Source of the DNA: JAJTFW01 sp903922455 | Lineage (GTDB): Bacteria > Bacteroidota > Bacteroidia > AKYH767-A > OLB10 | Assembly: GCA_943329665.2 (NCBI GenBank) | Contig: CALQEU020000001.1 | Location: 203,410-267,409, forward strand | Length of the DNA stretch: 64,000 nt | Reading direction: 5' to 3' | In this document: positions 35,750 to 45,024 of the stretch, one piece after another | How positions within the stretch are numbered: the stretch's first letter is position 1 | How the letters are laid out: each line of letters starts with the position of its first letter | The notes under the pieces: model-generated | Seen by the model: the letters and a program-made list of their open reading frames with translations, nothing else | Told to the model about the DNA's origin: nothing | Databases searched by the model: none | Program-made: the position numbers and the translations under genes

Positions 35750-36385
35750 TTATTGGATAGGGTTTTGTTCTAATGTAGTAATCAGATTAAATCTGTTTAC
35801 CTTCATCTCCTGAAATATATCAATAACACGTTTTACGCTAGTGTAATTCGCTTGAGCATCACCTTTAATGGCGAAACGCATTTGCTTTTCCTTAGGAATA
35901 TCTGGATTCACTTGAGCATCGGCTAATCGACCAAATCGAATCCAATCGCCCAACTGATTGTTTAAAGAATCATAAGGTATACCTTCACTTTTGTCCATGA
36001 ACTCCTTTCGTTTTTCTGTATCCAACGTTATGAATTGTTTTAACTGTTGAACAGACATTCCGAAAGTAGACATGATCGAAAATCGCATTATTTCGTTATC
36101 GTCGAACTTCACGCCGTATTTATCACCCATTTGTTGAAGCATCTCTTTGCGAATTTCCTTTCCTTCTAAGTTGAAGAAAATTCGATTCTTATTATCAATT
36201 GCAACAACCATTACTTTGTCTGGAAGAATTTTTTCTGATATCGATGACGGTGAGTCAATGATAACAGGTTCATCGGGACGAAATTGAGTGGTAAGCATGA
36301 AGAACGTAACCAGGAGGAAGGCCAAATCCACCATCGGCGTCATGTCGAGGGATGGACTGTTTTTAGGCATCTTCACTTTAGGCAT
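35750..36385 (-). CDS. exbD: Biopolymer transporter ExbD (first copy)
   Basis: This 211-residue paralogue of the following gene has the helix MTPMVDLAFLLVTFFMLTTQ at about residues 15-34, carrying the conserved Asp. The periplasmic domain differs strongly from the second copy except for the C-terminal FAIKGDAQANYTSVKRVIDI, which fits the ExbD fold. Two ExbD proteins per operon are common in Bacteroidota and may form a heteromeric complex with the ExbB pentamer. It lies 44 bases after exbB. Confidence 0.92.
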   Translation of the reverse strand: MPKVKMPKNSPSLDMTPMVDLAFLLVTFFMLTTQFRPDEPVIIDSPSSISEKILPDKVMVVAIDNKNRIFFNLEGKEIRKEMLQQMGDKYGVKFDDNEIMRFSIMSTFGMSVQQLKQFITLDTEKRKEFMDKSEGIPYDSLNNQLGDWIRFGRLADAQVNPDIPKEKQMRFAIKGDAQANYTSVKRVIDIFQEMKVNRFNLITTLEQNPIQ

Positions 36386-36429
36386 TCTTCTGTATTTTAG
36401 AATTTAAATAATAATTGAATAAATAAAAA

Positions 36430-37233
36430 TTAGTTACGTGCTGTGAATGTTTGTACAATAGAGTAACCTGCTTCATCAATTCCGTAAGTAATCGAATCAA
36501 TTTTATTGGTAAAGAAATTATAAAATACAATAGCGATTGCCGATGTACCAATTCCTAATCCGGTATTGATAAGTGCTTCCGAAATTCCGGTTGCAAGAGC
36601 TGTTGCATCTGGTGAACCTGCTTGTGCAAGTGCAGCAAATGCACGAATCATTCCGATTACTGTTCCTAATAGACCCATCAAGGTAGCGATAGAAGCAATA
36701 GTAGAAATGATAATTAAGTTCTTAGAAAGCATCGGAAGTTCAAGCGTTGTGGCTTCTTCAATTTCTTTTTGGATAGCAGCAATTTTATGCTCCTTATCTA
36801 AATCTTTTTCATTAGCCATTTGCTTGTAAGCACTAAGTCCCGATTTTACCACAGCGGCAATGGATCCTTGTTGGCGATCACATTCTAACAAAGCGCCGTC
36901 AACATCTCCTTTAGAAAGTGCAGCTCTCATTTTGTGTACGAAAGTATCAATGCTTCCTTTTCCTTTCGATTTGTTTACCGTCACAAATCGCTCAATTACG
37001 AATGTGATTACAATCACTAACAATGCCATAAGGATGGGTACAATAAATCCTCCTTTGTAAATAATTCCTAAGAAATTACCGGGTAAAGGATTTAACTCCG
37101 GATTGTTGTCTTGAAAGTTAGAAGGGCTTCCAAGAATAAATTTAAAGATTAGTAAACAAAGGACGTAAGCTGCTGGGATTACAATAGCAGCTAACATCCC
37201 CTGAATGCTGCGTCCTGATTTCGTCTGACTCAT
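36430..37233 (-). CDS. exbB: MotA/TolQ/ExbB proton channel family protein
   Basis: This 267-residue polytopic inner-membrane protein is the pentameric stator of the TonB motor. Membrane segments are seen at about residues 12-32, 55-78 (GGFIVPILMALLVIVITFVI), 170-200 (LIIISTIASIATLMGLLGTV) and 215-240. The TLMGLLGTVIGMIRAFAAL stretch is the family signature. It has one more N-terminal helix than E. coli ExbB. It is the first gene of the exbB-exbD-exbD-tonB operon; the roughly 200-base gap upstream to yajQ should hold the promoter, but I see no clear box. Confidence 0.93.
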   Translation of the reverse strand: MSQTKSGRSIQGMLAAIVIPAAYVLCLLIFKFILGSPSNFQDNNPELNPLPGNFLGIIYKGGFIVPILMALLVIVITFVIERFVTVNKSKGKGSIDTFVHKMRAALSKGDVDGALLECDRQQGSIAAVVKSGLSAYKQMANEKDLDKEHKIAAIQKEIEEATTLELPMLSKNLIIISTIASIATLMGLLGTVIGMIRAFAALAQAGSPDATALATGISEALINTGLGIGTSAIAIVFYNFFTNKIDSITYGIDEAGYSIVQTFTARN

Positions 37234-37435
37234 AATTTCAGTTTTGGTTTTTAATAATTATTAGGTTTAATTTTCGACTTTTTAAGGGTGACAATATTAA
37301 GGAATCTCCGTGAACCATGAAACGTAGAGATGTTAACTAATTGTTGTAATTAATTGCTAATGTTACTAAAGTTTGACATTTTAGCTTGAAAATGATCGAA
37401 TTAGCGATTTTATTAAAATGTAAATTATGTTAAAA

Positions 37436-37927
37436 TTAATTCCTGAAATTAGTGAATTGGAGGGGTAAATCTACATTTACTCCTTTCACTGAAGCAATTA
37501 CAGCTTGTAAGTCATCTAATTTTTTTCCTGTTACTCGAAGTTGATCATCCATGATAGATGCTTGAACCTTTATACCGCTGTCTTTTATAACTTTAATTAT
37601 CTTTTTTGCGGAATCCTTGTCAATCCCTTTTTTTACCTTTATTTCTTTTCTAAGCATATTTCCACTAGCATAATGCTCTTTTCCAAAATCTAGAGCGGCT
37701 GCATCTAGGCCTTGCTTCATCATTCTCGAAATCAAAATATCTTGAATAGCCTTAACTCGCATGTCGTTTTCAGTTAAGACATTGATGATCATAGTCTTTT
37801 TATCCAAATCGACCTCCGTTTTGGAGCCATGAAAATCGTATCGGGACGATATTTCTTTTACCGCAACATTAATCGCATTGTCCAGTTTTTGGATGTCTAC
37901 TTCGTTAACAATATCAAATGAAGGCAT
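37436..37927 (-). CDS. yajQ: YajQ family nucleotide-binding protein
   Basis: This 163-residue protein matches YajQ over its whole length, from MPSFDIVNEVDIQKLDNAIN through YDFHGSKTEVDLDKKTMIIN and DSGIKVQASIMDDQLRVTGK to the end PLQFTNFR. The fold has two ferredoxin-like domains. Some homologues bind cyclic di-GMP and regulate transcription, while others bind RNA or tRNA, so the role here is open. It stands alone, with promoter-sized gaps on both sides, and is divergent from the VCBS operon. Confidence 0.95.
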   Translation of the reverse strand: MPSFDIVNEVDIQKLDNAINVAVKEISSRYDFHGSKTEVDLDKKTMIINVLTENDMRVKAIQDILISRMMKQGLDAAALDFGKEHYASGNMLRKEIKVKKGIDKDSAKKIIKVIKDSGIKVQASIMDDQLRVTGKKLDDLQAVIASVKGVNVDLPLQFTNFRN

Positions 37928-38111
37928 ATGTTTTATTTCTAATGAACGAATGTATAAAATTTTATGGGTTTTGGAGGAAAGTTAACCTGATTAGTTTTGT
38001 AACTGTAGATTTTTTCCCTTCGTTGTAAGTTTTTTTAATTTTTTTAGATGGAATTGTATATTATATGTAAAAATCAGTTCTTAATTGAACTTTTAGACCT
38101 GACGAATATGT

Positions 38112-38119
38112 TATCTTTG
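38112..38119 (+). promoter_or_regulatory. Probable -7 box of the VCBS/propeller operon (TATCTTTG)
   Basis: TATCTTTG is a full match to the Bacteroidota -7 box and lies 19 bases before the first ATG of the four-gene operon. A TTTT stretch near 38091 is a weak -33 candidate. Confidence 0.5.
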
Positions 38120-38138
38120 AGACACACAACCCAATGCA

Positions 38139-40331
38139 ATGCGCAGACTTCTTACCTTCCTATTTATTTTAGGATTTATTGAAAATTCAGTTACTCAAGC
38201 ACAAACATTATATCTCGATCAAAGACCTAAGGTAATTGTCAATAGTAATGATACTCTAGATTTTCCATGGACAGGAGGTTTTAATTCAATGATGCCTGTT
38301 GAAATTGAAATGAACGGTGATACATTAATCGATCTACTCATGTTCGATCGAATCGGAAATAGACTTTCCACTTTTTTAAATGATGGTAGTGGAAGTACTT
38401 CCGCTTATCATTATCATCCAGAATACATTGAAAAATTCCCTCCATTGCACGATTGGGTACGATCGTATGATTATGATTGCGATGGCGACCTCGATTTATT
38501 TACCTATACGAATAATGCCATGGGTGTATGGAGAAATGATTATGTATCCGGTACTGGATTGCAGTTTACTCAAGTCAGTGCACAGTTGAATTCATGGTAC
38601 GGAACTTTTAATACGAATATTTTTGTGACTCAAGTCAACATGCCTGCACTTTATGATGTAGATGGTGATGGAGATATGGATGTAATTACGTTTGCTAATT
38701 CCAGTAATTACCTAGAGTATCATAAAAATTATGCTATGGACTCCTTGGGAGTTTGCGGTGATTTCTTATTTACAATGCAACCTTATTGTTGGGGATATTT
38801 TAAATTGAGTGGACTAACTAATATTGGTTTGCTCAATCAAAATTGTAGATCTGCAATCGCTAATGATAATTCGGTAAATCGAAATCGACATTCAGGATCT
38901 GTTCTTACTCCCTTAGATCAAGATTGTGATGGCGATGTGGATTTGTTGAATGGAGATATCCTTGGACAAAACATGTTGTTTTTATTGAATGGAGGTACTC
39001 CTGATTCTGCTGTCATTGTATCTCAAGATTCTGCTTTCCCAGTTTACAATATATCTGTTGATATGCAAAATTTACCTGGGGGATATTATTTAGATCTCGA
39101 CAATGATGGTTTGAAAGATATGATGGTAAGTCCATTTGCAACGGTAGGGGAGGATTTCAATAATCTACTGTTTTATAAAAACACAACAAATAATTGTTCT
39201 AATGTTTTTAATTTTATTAAGTCAAGATTTTTATCGGATGAAACGATCGACCTTGGAACAGCTGCAAATGTTGCTTTTTTTGATGTTGACAAAGATGGTC
39301 TTATTGATATTATTTCTGGGAATGATTCTTATTACGATGTGAATCCAAATCTTGCGTATTCTCGATTGGCTTATTTTAGAAATATTGGTACGCCTACACA
39401 ACCCATGTTTACTTTGATTGCTGACGACTGGCTAAGCTTAGCTTCCATTACACAATACGGATTGTTCCCCGCATTCGGTGATTTGGATGGAGATAACGAT
39501 GATGATTTACTTCTTGGAAATGGAGATGGAACTCTAATTTATTATACAAATACTGCTGGAGCTGGAAACCCGTGTAATTTTGTTTTTACCTCGCCACAAT
39601 TTCAAGGAATAGATATTGGAAATAATAGTGCTCCTCAAATAGTGGATGTGAATCGTGATTCGAAACTTGATTTGCTTATAGGTGAAAGAAGTGGAATTCT
39701 TAATTATTTTGAAAATACTGGAACAAGTTCGAATCCTCTATTCTCAACTAACATTGCCAATTTTGGAAACGTAAATGTAATCGTGCCTGGTGATGTTGCA
39801 GGGTTTAGTATTCCGTTGTTATTTGATAATAACGGAAATTATGAATTACTAGTGGGTTCTGATGAAGGTAGTATTTGTCATTTCGGTAATATTGATGGAA
39901 ACCTAACAGGAAGTTTTACAATAATTGATTCAACTTATCAGAATATTAAAGAGTTGAAAAGAGTTGCTATTTCAAAAGCAGATATTGATGGTGATACTAA
40001 ATTTGATTTATTGACTGGTTGCAATTCGGGTGGAATGAGATTGTATACTCAGTATACTTCTGCCGGAATCCAAGATGTACTACAGCAGTTGAATTTCACA
40101 TTAGCACCAAATCCAACGAGAGATTTTTTCACCATTCGTTTCAAAAGCGATGCAAGTAACAAGCCTATTCTACTCTCAATTCTTGATCTTTCTGGGCGAG
40201 TGTTGTTTTCTACCTCTACAGTTCAAAGTGAGATGCAACTCTTTACCAATAATCTCACGTCTGGAATATATATCGTTCAAATGGTGAGTGATGGTTTAAC
40301 TTATGCTAAAAAATTATGTATACAACGTTGA
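38139..40331 (+). CDS. T9SS-secreted VCBS/FG-GAP repeat protein A
   Basis: This 730-residue exported protein has a signal peptide (LLTFLFILGFIENSVTQAQ) and repeated Asp-rich loops of the FG-GAP/VCBS type, for example YDYDCDGDLDLFTY, YDVDGDGDMDVITF, FFDVDKDGLIDIIS and FGDLDGDNDDDLLLGN. These loops probably bind Ca2+ in a beta-propeller. The last 75 residues form a T9SS type A sorting domain (LAPNPTRDFFTIRF, LSGRVLFS, TSGIYIVQMVSDG). No catalytic domain is visible. It is about as long as its downstream paralogue and collinear with it, with shared blocks such as CWGYF and the NDxxGTGL region. The two genes overlap by 16 bases. Confidence 0.85.
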   Translation: MRRLLTFLFILGFIENSVTQAQTLYLDQRPKVIVNSNDTLDFPWTGGFNSMMPVEIEMNGDTLIDLLMFDRIGNRLSTFLNDGSGSTSAYHYHPEYIEKFPPLHDWVRSYDYDCDGDLDLFTYTNNAMGVWRNDYVSGTGLQFTQVSAQLNSWYGTFNTNIFVTQVNMPALYDVDGDGDMDVITFANSSNYLEYHKNYAMDSLGVCGDFLFTMQPYCWGYFKLSGLTNIGLLNQNCRSAIANDNSVNRNRHSGSVLTPLDQDCDGDVDLLNGDILGQNMLFLLNGGTPDSAVIVSQDSAFPVYNISVDMQNLPGGYYLDLDNDGLKDMMVSPFATVGEDFNNLLFYKNTTNNCSNVFNFIKSRFLSDETIDLGTAANVAFFDVDKDGLIDIISGNDSYYDVNPNLAYSRLAYFRNIGTPTQPMFTLIADDWLSLASITQYGLFPAFGDLDGDNDDDLLLGNGDGTLIYYTNTAGAGNPCNFVFTSPQFQGIDIGNNSAPQIVDVNRDSKLDLLIGERSGILNYFENTGTSSNPLFSTNIANFGNVNVIVPGDVAGFSIPLLFDNNGNYELLVGSDEGSICHFGNIDGNLTGSFTIIDSTYQNIKELKRVAISKADIDGDTKFDLLTGCNSGGMRLYTQYTSAGIQDVLQQLNFTLAPNPTRDFFTIRFKSDASNKPILLSILDLSGRVLFSTSTVQSEMQLFTNNLTSGIYIVQMVSDGLTYAKKLCIQR

Positions 40332-42580
40332 AGAACAAAGTAAAATGTATATTTTTTATGATGATTTTTCCTTTCGTTTCGAATGGGCAATTACCGTATC
40401 TGTTTCGTGATACAAGCATCACTGTATTTCACGGAAGTACAAGATTACAAAATCCTTGGGCTGGTGGTATGAATACTCCGATTTTTGCAGAGATTGACTT
40501 GAATGGGGATAATAAATTGGACTTGATAGAATTTGATGCGCCTAGCTTTCGTGTGAATCCGTTTATTAATTTAGGACAAGCCAATAAGTCGTCTTATGTT
40601 TATACTCCAGAATATCGGTCTAAATTCCCAACAGATTTAGAAGGCTGGGTGAGAACTTTCGATTTTGATTTTGATGGCGACATGGATTTGTTTTCATACT
40701 ATGGCGGAGGAATTTCATTGTATCGAAATGATTATTCAATTGGAACCGGATTGTTATTTACTCCAATTACTAATTCCATTCAAACACACTATGGAGGCTT
40801 CCAAACAAATATTTATGCTTCGCGTGTAAATGCTCCTGCATTGAGTGATCTGGATAATGATGGGGATATGGATATTTTAGCCTTTAGCATTAGCGGATCT
40901 TGGGTAGAGCATCATGAGAGTTTTTCAATGGATTCTACGGGTACTCCTGGTCAAATGAAGCATCATTATATTCCCGTATGTTGGGGCTATTTTGTGTTGG
41001 CGAATAATTCAAACGTTGCTGTGCTTCCGCCTGTCTTACCAACTTGCCCATTGATGGCTGCAAATCCCTACCGAGCTTATTTTGATGAAGAGAAAGAGGG
41101 AAGTAGTGAAGGAAGTCAATTGTATAATTCTGATAAAAGTATGCGTCATGCGGGCTCATCATTGATAGTTTATGATAATGATGGCGACGGAGATAAAGAG
41201 GTGTTAAATGGTGATATCTTAGGGAGTAATTTATTGTTTTTGGAAAATTGTGGAACTCCTGATTCAGCTTGGATTTGTGCACAAGACTCTACATTTCCTT
41301 CGTATAATATTCCTGCACTTATGTTGGATGTTGCAGGGCCACACTATTTTGATGGCGATAATGATGGAAAAAAAGATTTAATAGTTTCTAATTTTTTCCC
41401 CACTGGTGAAGATTATAACAATGTTAGTTTTTATAAAAACACAACCAATAATCAAACTAATATTTTTAGTCATCAAACTAATCGTTGGTTAGTGGATGAG
41501 ATGATTGAGGTGGGTACAGGAGCTCATCCTGTTTTTTTCGATGTCGATCAAGATGGAAAATTGGATTTGTTAATTGGAAATGATTATTATTTTGATAAGG
41601 TAAACTCGATTGCTAAAGTAGCCTATTATAGAAATACGAGTACGGGTACTAAGGCAGAATACACACTAGTAACCAATGATTATTCTTTATTATCGACGTA
41701 TCTTTTATCTGCAATTTATTTGACTTTTGGTGATGTGGATGGAGATGGTGATTCAGATATGATTGTGGGTCATTCGGAAGGAAGTCTGATTTATTTCCAG
41801 AACTTAGCAGGTGTTGGTAACCCTTGCCTCTTTGTTTTGTCTCAAGTGAACTATCAATCCATCGATGTAGGTGACAATGCAGTTCCGCAATTAATCGATG
41901 TTAATAGAGATGGAAAACTAGATTTATTGATTGGTGAAAGAGCAGGAATTTTGAATTATTATGAAAATACAGGTTCTCTTATCAGTCCTATTTTTAGTTT
42001 TGTTTCAAACAATTTTGGAGGCGTGAATGTAGCCAAAGGTGGTTCTTTTGCTGGATTTTCTGCTCCTGTATTGTTTGATAAGCAGGGCAATTATGAATTA
42101 CTAGTAGGGTCTTTAAGTGGCTACATTTATCATTTCGGTAATATAGATGGAAATTTATCTGGAACTTTTACGTTACTAGATTCTATGTTCCAAAATATTT
42201 ATGAGCCAAAACTTGCAGTACCTGCAATGGCCGATGTTGACGGCGATACAGCTTTTGATTTAGTGGTTGGAAGTTTGTCGGGTGGAGTTGTTTTATATTC
42301 CCAAGATCAAACTCTTTCCATAAATTCAGAAGAAGATGAAAGTGTCTATTTCAATCTTTATCCAAATCCAGTACAAATGAATTTGATTTTGAATTTTGAA
42401 ACCGAGAGTTCAGCAAGAAAACTAATCGAAATTGTAGATATAACAGGCCGACTTATTTACAAACTTCAAAGTAATCGTCAACAAATAAATTTAGATATTT
42501 CCAAATGGAATTTAGGAACATATTTGTGTAGAGTGAGTGATTCAAAAAGATCATTTACTCAAAAATTTATTAAGTATTAA
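40316..42580 (+). CDS. T9SS-secreted VCBS/FG-GAP repeat protein B (tandem paralogue)
   Basis: This 754-residue paralogue of the preceding gene shares the order of Asp-rich loops (FDFDFDGDMDLFSY, LSDLDNDGDMDILAF, FFDVDQDGKLDLLIGN, FGDVDGDGDSDMIVGH) and ends in its own T9SS sorting domain (LYPNPVQMNLILNF, DITGRLIYKL, WNLGTYLCRVSDS). The signal peptide is about residues 9-24. It starts inside the end of gene A. An insertion relative to A carries a charged run (YFDEEKEGSSEGSQ). It probably arose by tandem duplication followed by divergence. Its partner or substrate is unknown. Confidence 0.85.
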   Translation: MYTTLKNKVKCIFFMMIFPFVSNGQLPYLFRDTSITVFHGSTRLQNPWAGGMNTPIFAEIDLNGDNKLDLIEFDAPSFRVNPFINLGQANKSSYVYTPEYRSKFPTDLEGWVRTFDFDFDGDMDLFSYYGGGISLYRNDYSIGTGLLFTPITNSIQTHYGGFQTNIYASRVNAPALSDLDNDGDMDILAFSISGSWVEHHESFSMDSTGTPGQMKHHYIPVCWGYFVLANNSNVAVLPPVLPTCPLMAANPYRAYFDEEKEGSSEGSQLYNSDKSMRHAGSSLIVYDNDGDGDKEVLNGDILGSNLLFLENCGTPDSAWICAQDSTFPSYNIPALMLDVAGPHYFDGDNDGKKDLIVSNFFPTGEDYNNVSFYKNTTNNQTNIFSHQTNRWLVDEMIEVGTGAHPVFFDVDQDGKLDLLIGNDYYFDKVNSIAKVAYYRNTSTGTKAEYTLVTNDYSLLSTYLLSAIYLTFGDVDGDGDSDMIVGHSEGSLIYFQNLAGVGNPCLFVLSQVNYQSIDVGDNAVPQLIDVNRDGKLDLLIGERAGILNYYENTGSLISPIFSFVSNNFGGVNVAKGGSFAGFSAPVLFDKQGNYELLVGSLSGYIYHFGNIDGNLSGTFTLLDSMFQNIYEPKLAVPAMADVDGDTAFDLVVGSLSGGVVLYSQDQTLSINSEEDESVYFNLYPNPVQMNLILNFETESSARKLIEIVDITGRLIYKLQSNRQQINLDISKWNLGTYLCRVSDSKRSFTQKFIKY

Positions 42581-43029
42581 TGACCAAAAATAAATTTAAT
42601 ATGAATACGAAAAGAGTAGTTCTTGGTGCTATCATTCTGTTGATAAGCTTTGTATTTATTCAATGTAAGGATAAGAAGAAAGAGGAAGAGGATAATTGCC
42701 CAGCAGGTAGAACAGGTCAATTAACGATGACGTTTAAGATGCTTCATCACAGTCGACCCATCCTTGGTTGTAGAGTTTTTTTGAAGTATAATGCAAGTGA
42801 GTTTCCTGGTCCTGATACTACAAAATATGATTTTGCAGTCAGTGCCGAATTGAATTCTGCTTATGCAAGTATTGATAGTTTGAACTGTGGAAGATATTAT
42901 GTGTATGCAATTGGCATCGATAGTTTGTTAGATCCCAGTGATTGGGTTTGCGTAGGCGGACTACCATTTAATACTTCGGTGGTAGCTGGAGTAGATTCAT
43001 TGAACGTTTATATTACAGAAGGAGATTGA
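42580..43029 (+). CDS. Small lipoprotein in the VCBS operon
   Basis: This 149-residue predicted lipoprotein has a hydrophobic segment VVLGAIILLISFVFIQC that puts the lipid Cys near residue 29 from the first ATG. The ATG at 42580 overlaps the stop of paralogue B (TAATG); an ATG at 42601 (MNTKRVVLGA) gives a more ordinary signal peptide length. The mature part has a beta-sandwich look (GQLTMTFKMLHHSRPILGCR, CGRYYVYAIGIDSLLDPSDW). I recognise no family. Tight coupling to its neighbours suggests it acts with the secreted VCBS proteins or the cytochrome-propeller lipoprotein. Confidence 0.7.
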   Translation: MTKNKFNMNTKRVVLGAIILLISFVFIQCKDKKKEEEDNCPAGRTGQLTMTFKMLHHSRPILGCRVFLKYNASEFPGPDTTKYDFAVSAELNSAYASIDSLNCGRYYVYAIGIDSLLDPSDWVCVGGLPFNTSVVAGVDSLNVYITEGD

Positions 43030-44513
43030 TGAGAAAAGGGAGATTAATTTTAGCAGTTGTTTGCTTGTTCCTATACGGATGTAAATATGACAAGTACGAA
43101 GCACTCGTGCCTTCTAATAATGGGTATCCTCCTGAAGTAGAAAAAATAATTATAGGCAAATGTTCTACCCCAGGTTGCCATACAACGATAAGTAAAAATG
43201 CCGCAGCTGGTTTGGATTTGAGTTCTTGGGATGTGATGTTTGATGGCACCAGTAATGGTGCAGTAGTGATACCTTATCGTTCTGATTTCAGCACGCTTTG
43301 TTATTTTACAAATGTTGATAGTACGCTCGGATTAGTGGTATTACCAACGATGCCAGTTAATGAACCCGCACTATCAAAAGCGGAGTATGAAACATTGAGA
43401 GATTGGATTGACGCAGGAGCTCCCAGTAAAGATGGGACAATCATGTTTGCCGATGATCCTTTGCGTCATAAATTCTATGTAGCCAATCAAGGATGCGATG
43501 TGGTTTCTGTTTTTGATGGGGATCGGAGAGTGGCTATGCGAATGGTGAATGTTGGTCAGAATCCTGGAGCATCTCCGCCTGAGTCACCACATAATATTAG
43601 AGTAACTCCTGATGGACAATTTTGGTTGGTAGTATTTTTGAATGCCGATATTGTTCAAGTCTTCAGCGCAGCAACGGATCAATTAGTAAAAACCATTCCC
43701 ATTGGAAATGGTATCTCTGGAGGATGGAATACTATTACTATTTCAAGTGATTCTAAAAATGCGTATGCTGTAGATTATAACGGCGGCAGAATTGCATTTA
43801 TCGATATAGAGGCTGGTACATCAAGCACAGTCGGACCATTTCCCATCACCGGAAATCCAACCCCGAATTTACATGGTGTAGCGCTGAATCAAAACAATGA
43901 TACTTTGTATGTAACTTGCCAGGACATTAGTAAAATTTTAAAGATTCCTATCAATGATTTAGTCAGTTACGAAGACGTCAACATTAATCCCATTGGTCCT
44001 TGGCAATTGCCATTCCCCATGCGCCCGCATGAAATTATTTTCAGTCCAGATTATTCGAAATATTTTGTGACTTGTCAAGACACGAATGTAAATCAAGTGC
44101 GCGTTTTTAATACATCTAATGATCAATTGATTCAAGTAATTCCTGTTGGAAAAGTACCCTTGGAATTCGCATTGTCACCAGCCAATAATTTATTATTCGT
44201 CAGTAATACAGAAGATGATTTCTTTCCAAACATGCGAGGATCCATCAGTGTAATTGATATTAATTCATTAACCGAAATAAAAAAGATAAAAGTAGGGTGG
44301 CAGCCACATGGTATCGTAGTTGATGAGTCAAAGAAAGTAATATATGTGGCCAATCGAAATGTGACAGGTGGAATTGCGCCGCATCATGCAGCATCCTGTT
44401 CAGGCAAGAACGGTTATTTAAGTATTATCAATTTAAATACCCTCGATAAAGACCCTGATTTTAATGCTGAAGTGAGTGTAGATCCTTATTCTATCACTGT
44501 GCGTCCTAAATAA
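43029..44513 (+). CDS. Lipoprotein with N-terminal cytochrome-c-like CX4CH domain and YVTN-type beta-propeller
   Basis: This 494-residue lipoprotein (lipobox FLYGC, Cys at about residue 18) has two parts. Residues about 30-135 resemble a cytochrome c domain: Cys45-S-T-P-G-Cys50-His51 is a CX4CH haem-type motif, Met108 in LPTMPVNEP is a candidate distal ligand, and YETLRDWIDAGAP is the typical closing helix. Residues about 145-494 form a YVTN/cytochrome-d1-like propeller (NIRVTPDGQFWLVVFLNADI, HEIIFSPDYSKYFVTCQD, PHGIVVDESKKVIYVANR). The start ATG overlaps the previous stop (TGATG). It may be an outer-membrane or periplasmic electron-transfer or sensor protein; this is inference. Confidence 0.8.
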   Translation: MRKGRLILAVVCLFLYGCKYDKYEALVPSNNGYPPEVEKIIIGKCSTPGCHTTISKNAAAGLDLSSWDVMFDGTSNGAVVIPYRSDFSTLCYFTNVDSTLGLVVLPTMPVNEPALSKAEYETLRDWIDAGAPSKDGTIMFADDPLRHKFYVANQGCDVVSVFDGDRRVAMRMVNVGQNPGASPPESPHNIRVTPDGQFWLVVFLNADIVQVFSAATDQLVKTIPIGNGISGGWNTITISSDSKNAYAVDYNGGRIAFIDIEAGTSSTVGPFPITGNPTPNLHGVALNQNNDTLYVTCQDISKILKIPINDLVSYEDVNINPIGPWQLPFPMRPHEIIFSPDYSKYFVTCQDTNVNQVRVFNTSNDQLIQVIPVGKVPLEFALSPANNLLFVSNTEDDFFPNMRGSISVIDINSLTEIKKIKVGWQPHGIVVDESKKVIYVANRNVTGGIAPHHAASCSGKNGYLSIINLNTLDKDPDFNAEVSVDPYSITVRPK

Positions 44514-44532
44514 CCTAATTTTAATGAAGCGA

Positions 44533-44548
44533 TCCCGAAGGATCGGGA
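44533..44548. repeat. Short palindrome after the VCBS operon
   Basis: TCCCGA and TCGGGA flank a 4-nt loop (AGGA), 20 bases after the stop of the propeller gene. There is no long T run (GCGAAAAATTCT follows), so it is either a weak terminator or a degraded palindromic repeat. It shares ATCGGGA with the sequence near 31204. Confidence 0.45.
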
Positions 44549-44586
44549 GCGAAAAATTCTAAGTATAAATTCGATACCTATTTTGA

Positions 44587-44997
44587 ATGAACTATGTTTT
44601 GAAATATGATTTGGGTAAGATAATTATCTTCGATGGCTATTGCAACTTCTGTAACTGGGGAATTCAGTTTTTGTTAAGACGTGATAAGCAGAATTCATTT
44701 TTATTTTCTGCAAGTCAAAGTGAAAATGGAAAGAAATTATTAGACCACTTCAATATCCAAGAAGTCGAAAGTGTACTTTACATTAGGAATGGAGTGGTGC
44801 TGAAATCTTCTACTGCAGTACTCCATGTGCTTCGTGATTTAGGATATCCGTGGAAAATATTTTTCGTGTTCATCCATGTTCCCGCATTTATTCGAAATGC
44901 AATTTATAAAGTATTTGCAAAAGTTCGATATTCATTTTTTGGTCGAAGGGCAACATGTAGATTGCCCCGTGAAAATGAATTAAATCGATTTCTTTAA
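44587..44997 (+). CDS. DCC-family thiol-disulfide oxidoreductase (DUF393)
   Basis: This 136-residue thioredoxin-fold protein has the family motif near the start, IIIFDGYCNFCNWGIQFLLR, where CNFC is the CxxC active site. The usual motif is DGxCxxC and is intact. Later segments (SASQSENGKKLLDHF, LPRENELNRFL) fit DUF393 length and order. DCC proteins are predicted oxidoreductases of unknown substrate. The gene stands alone, and a hairpin follows it before the convergent mdh gene. Confidence 0.85.
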   Translation: MNYVLKYDLGKIIIFDGYCNFCNWGIQFLLRRDKQNSFLFSASQSENGKKLLDHFNIQEVESVLYIRNGVVLKSSTAVLHVLRDLGYPWKIFFVFIHVPAFIRNAIYKVFAKVRYSFFGRRATCRLPRENELNRFL

Positions 44998-45024
44998 AAA
45001 CAAATAATCCTGTTTAAAAAACAT

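Noticed and set aside
40935..41282. 115-codon minus-strand ORF inside VCBS paralogue B
   Set aside because: Antisense to a well-supported gene, with no homology I can recognise and no start context.
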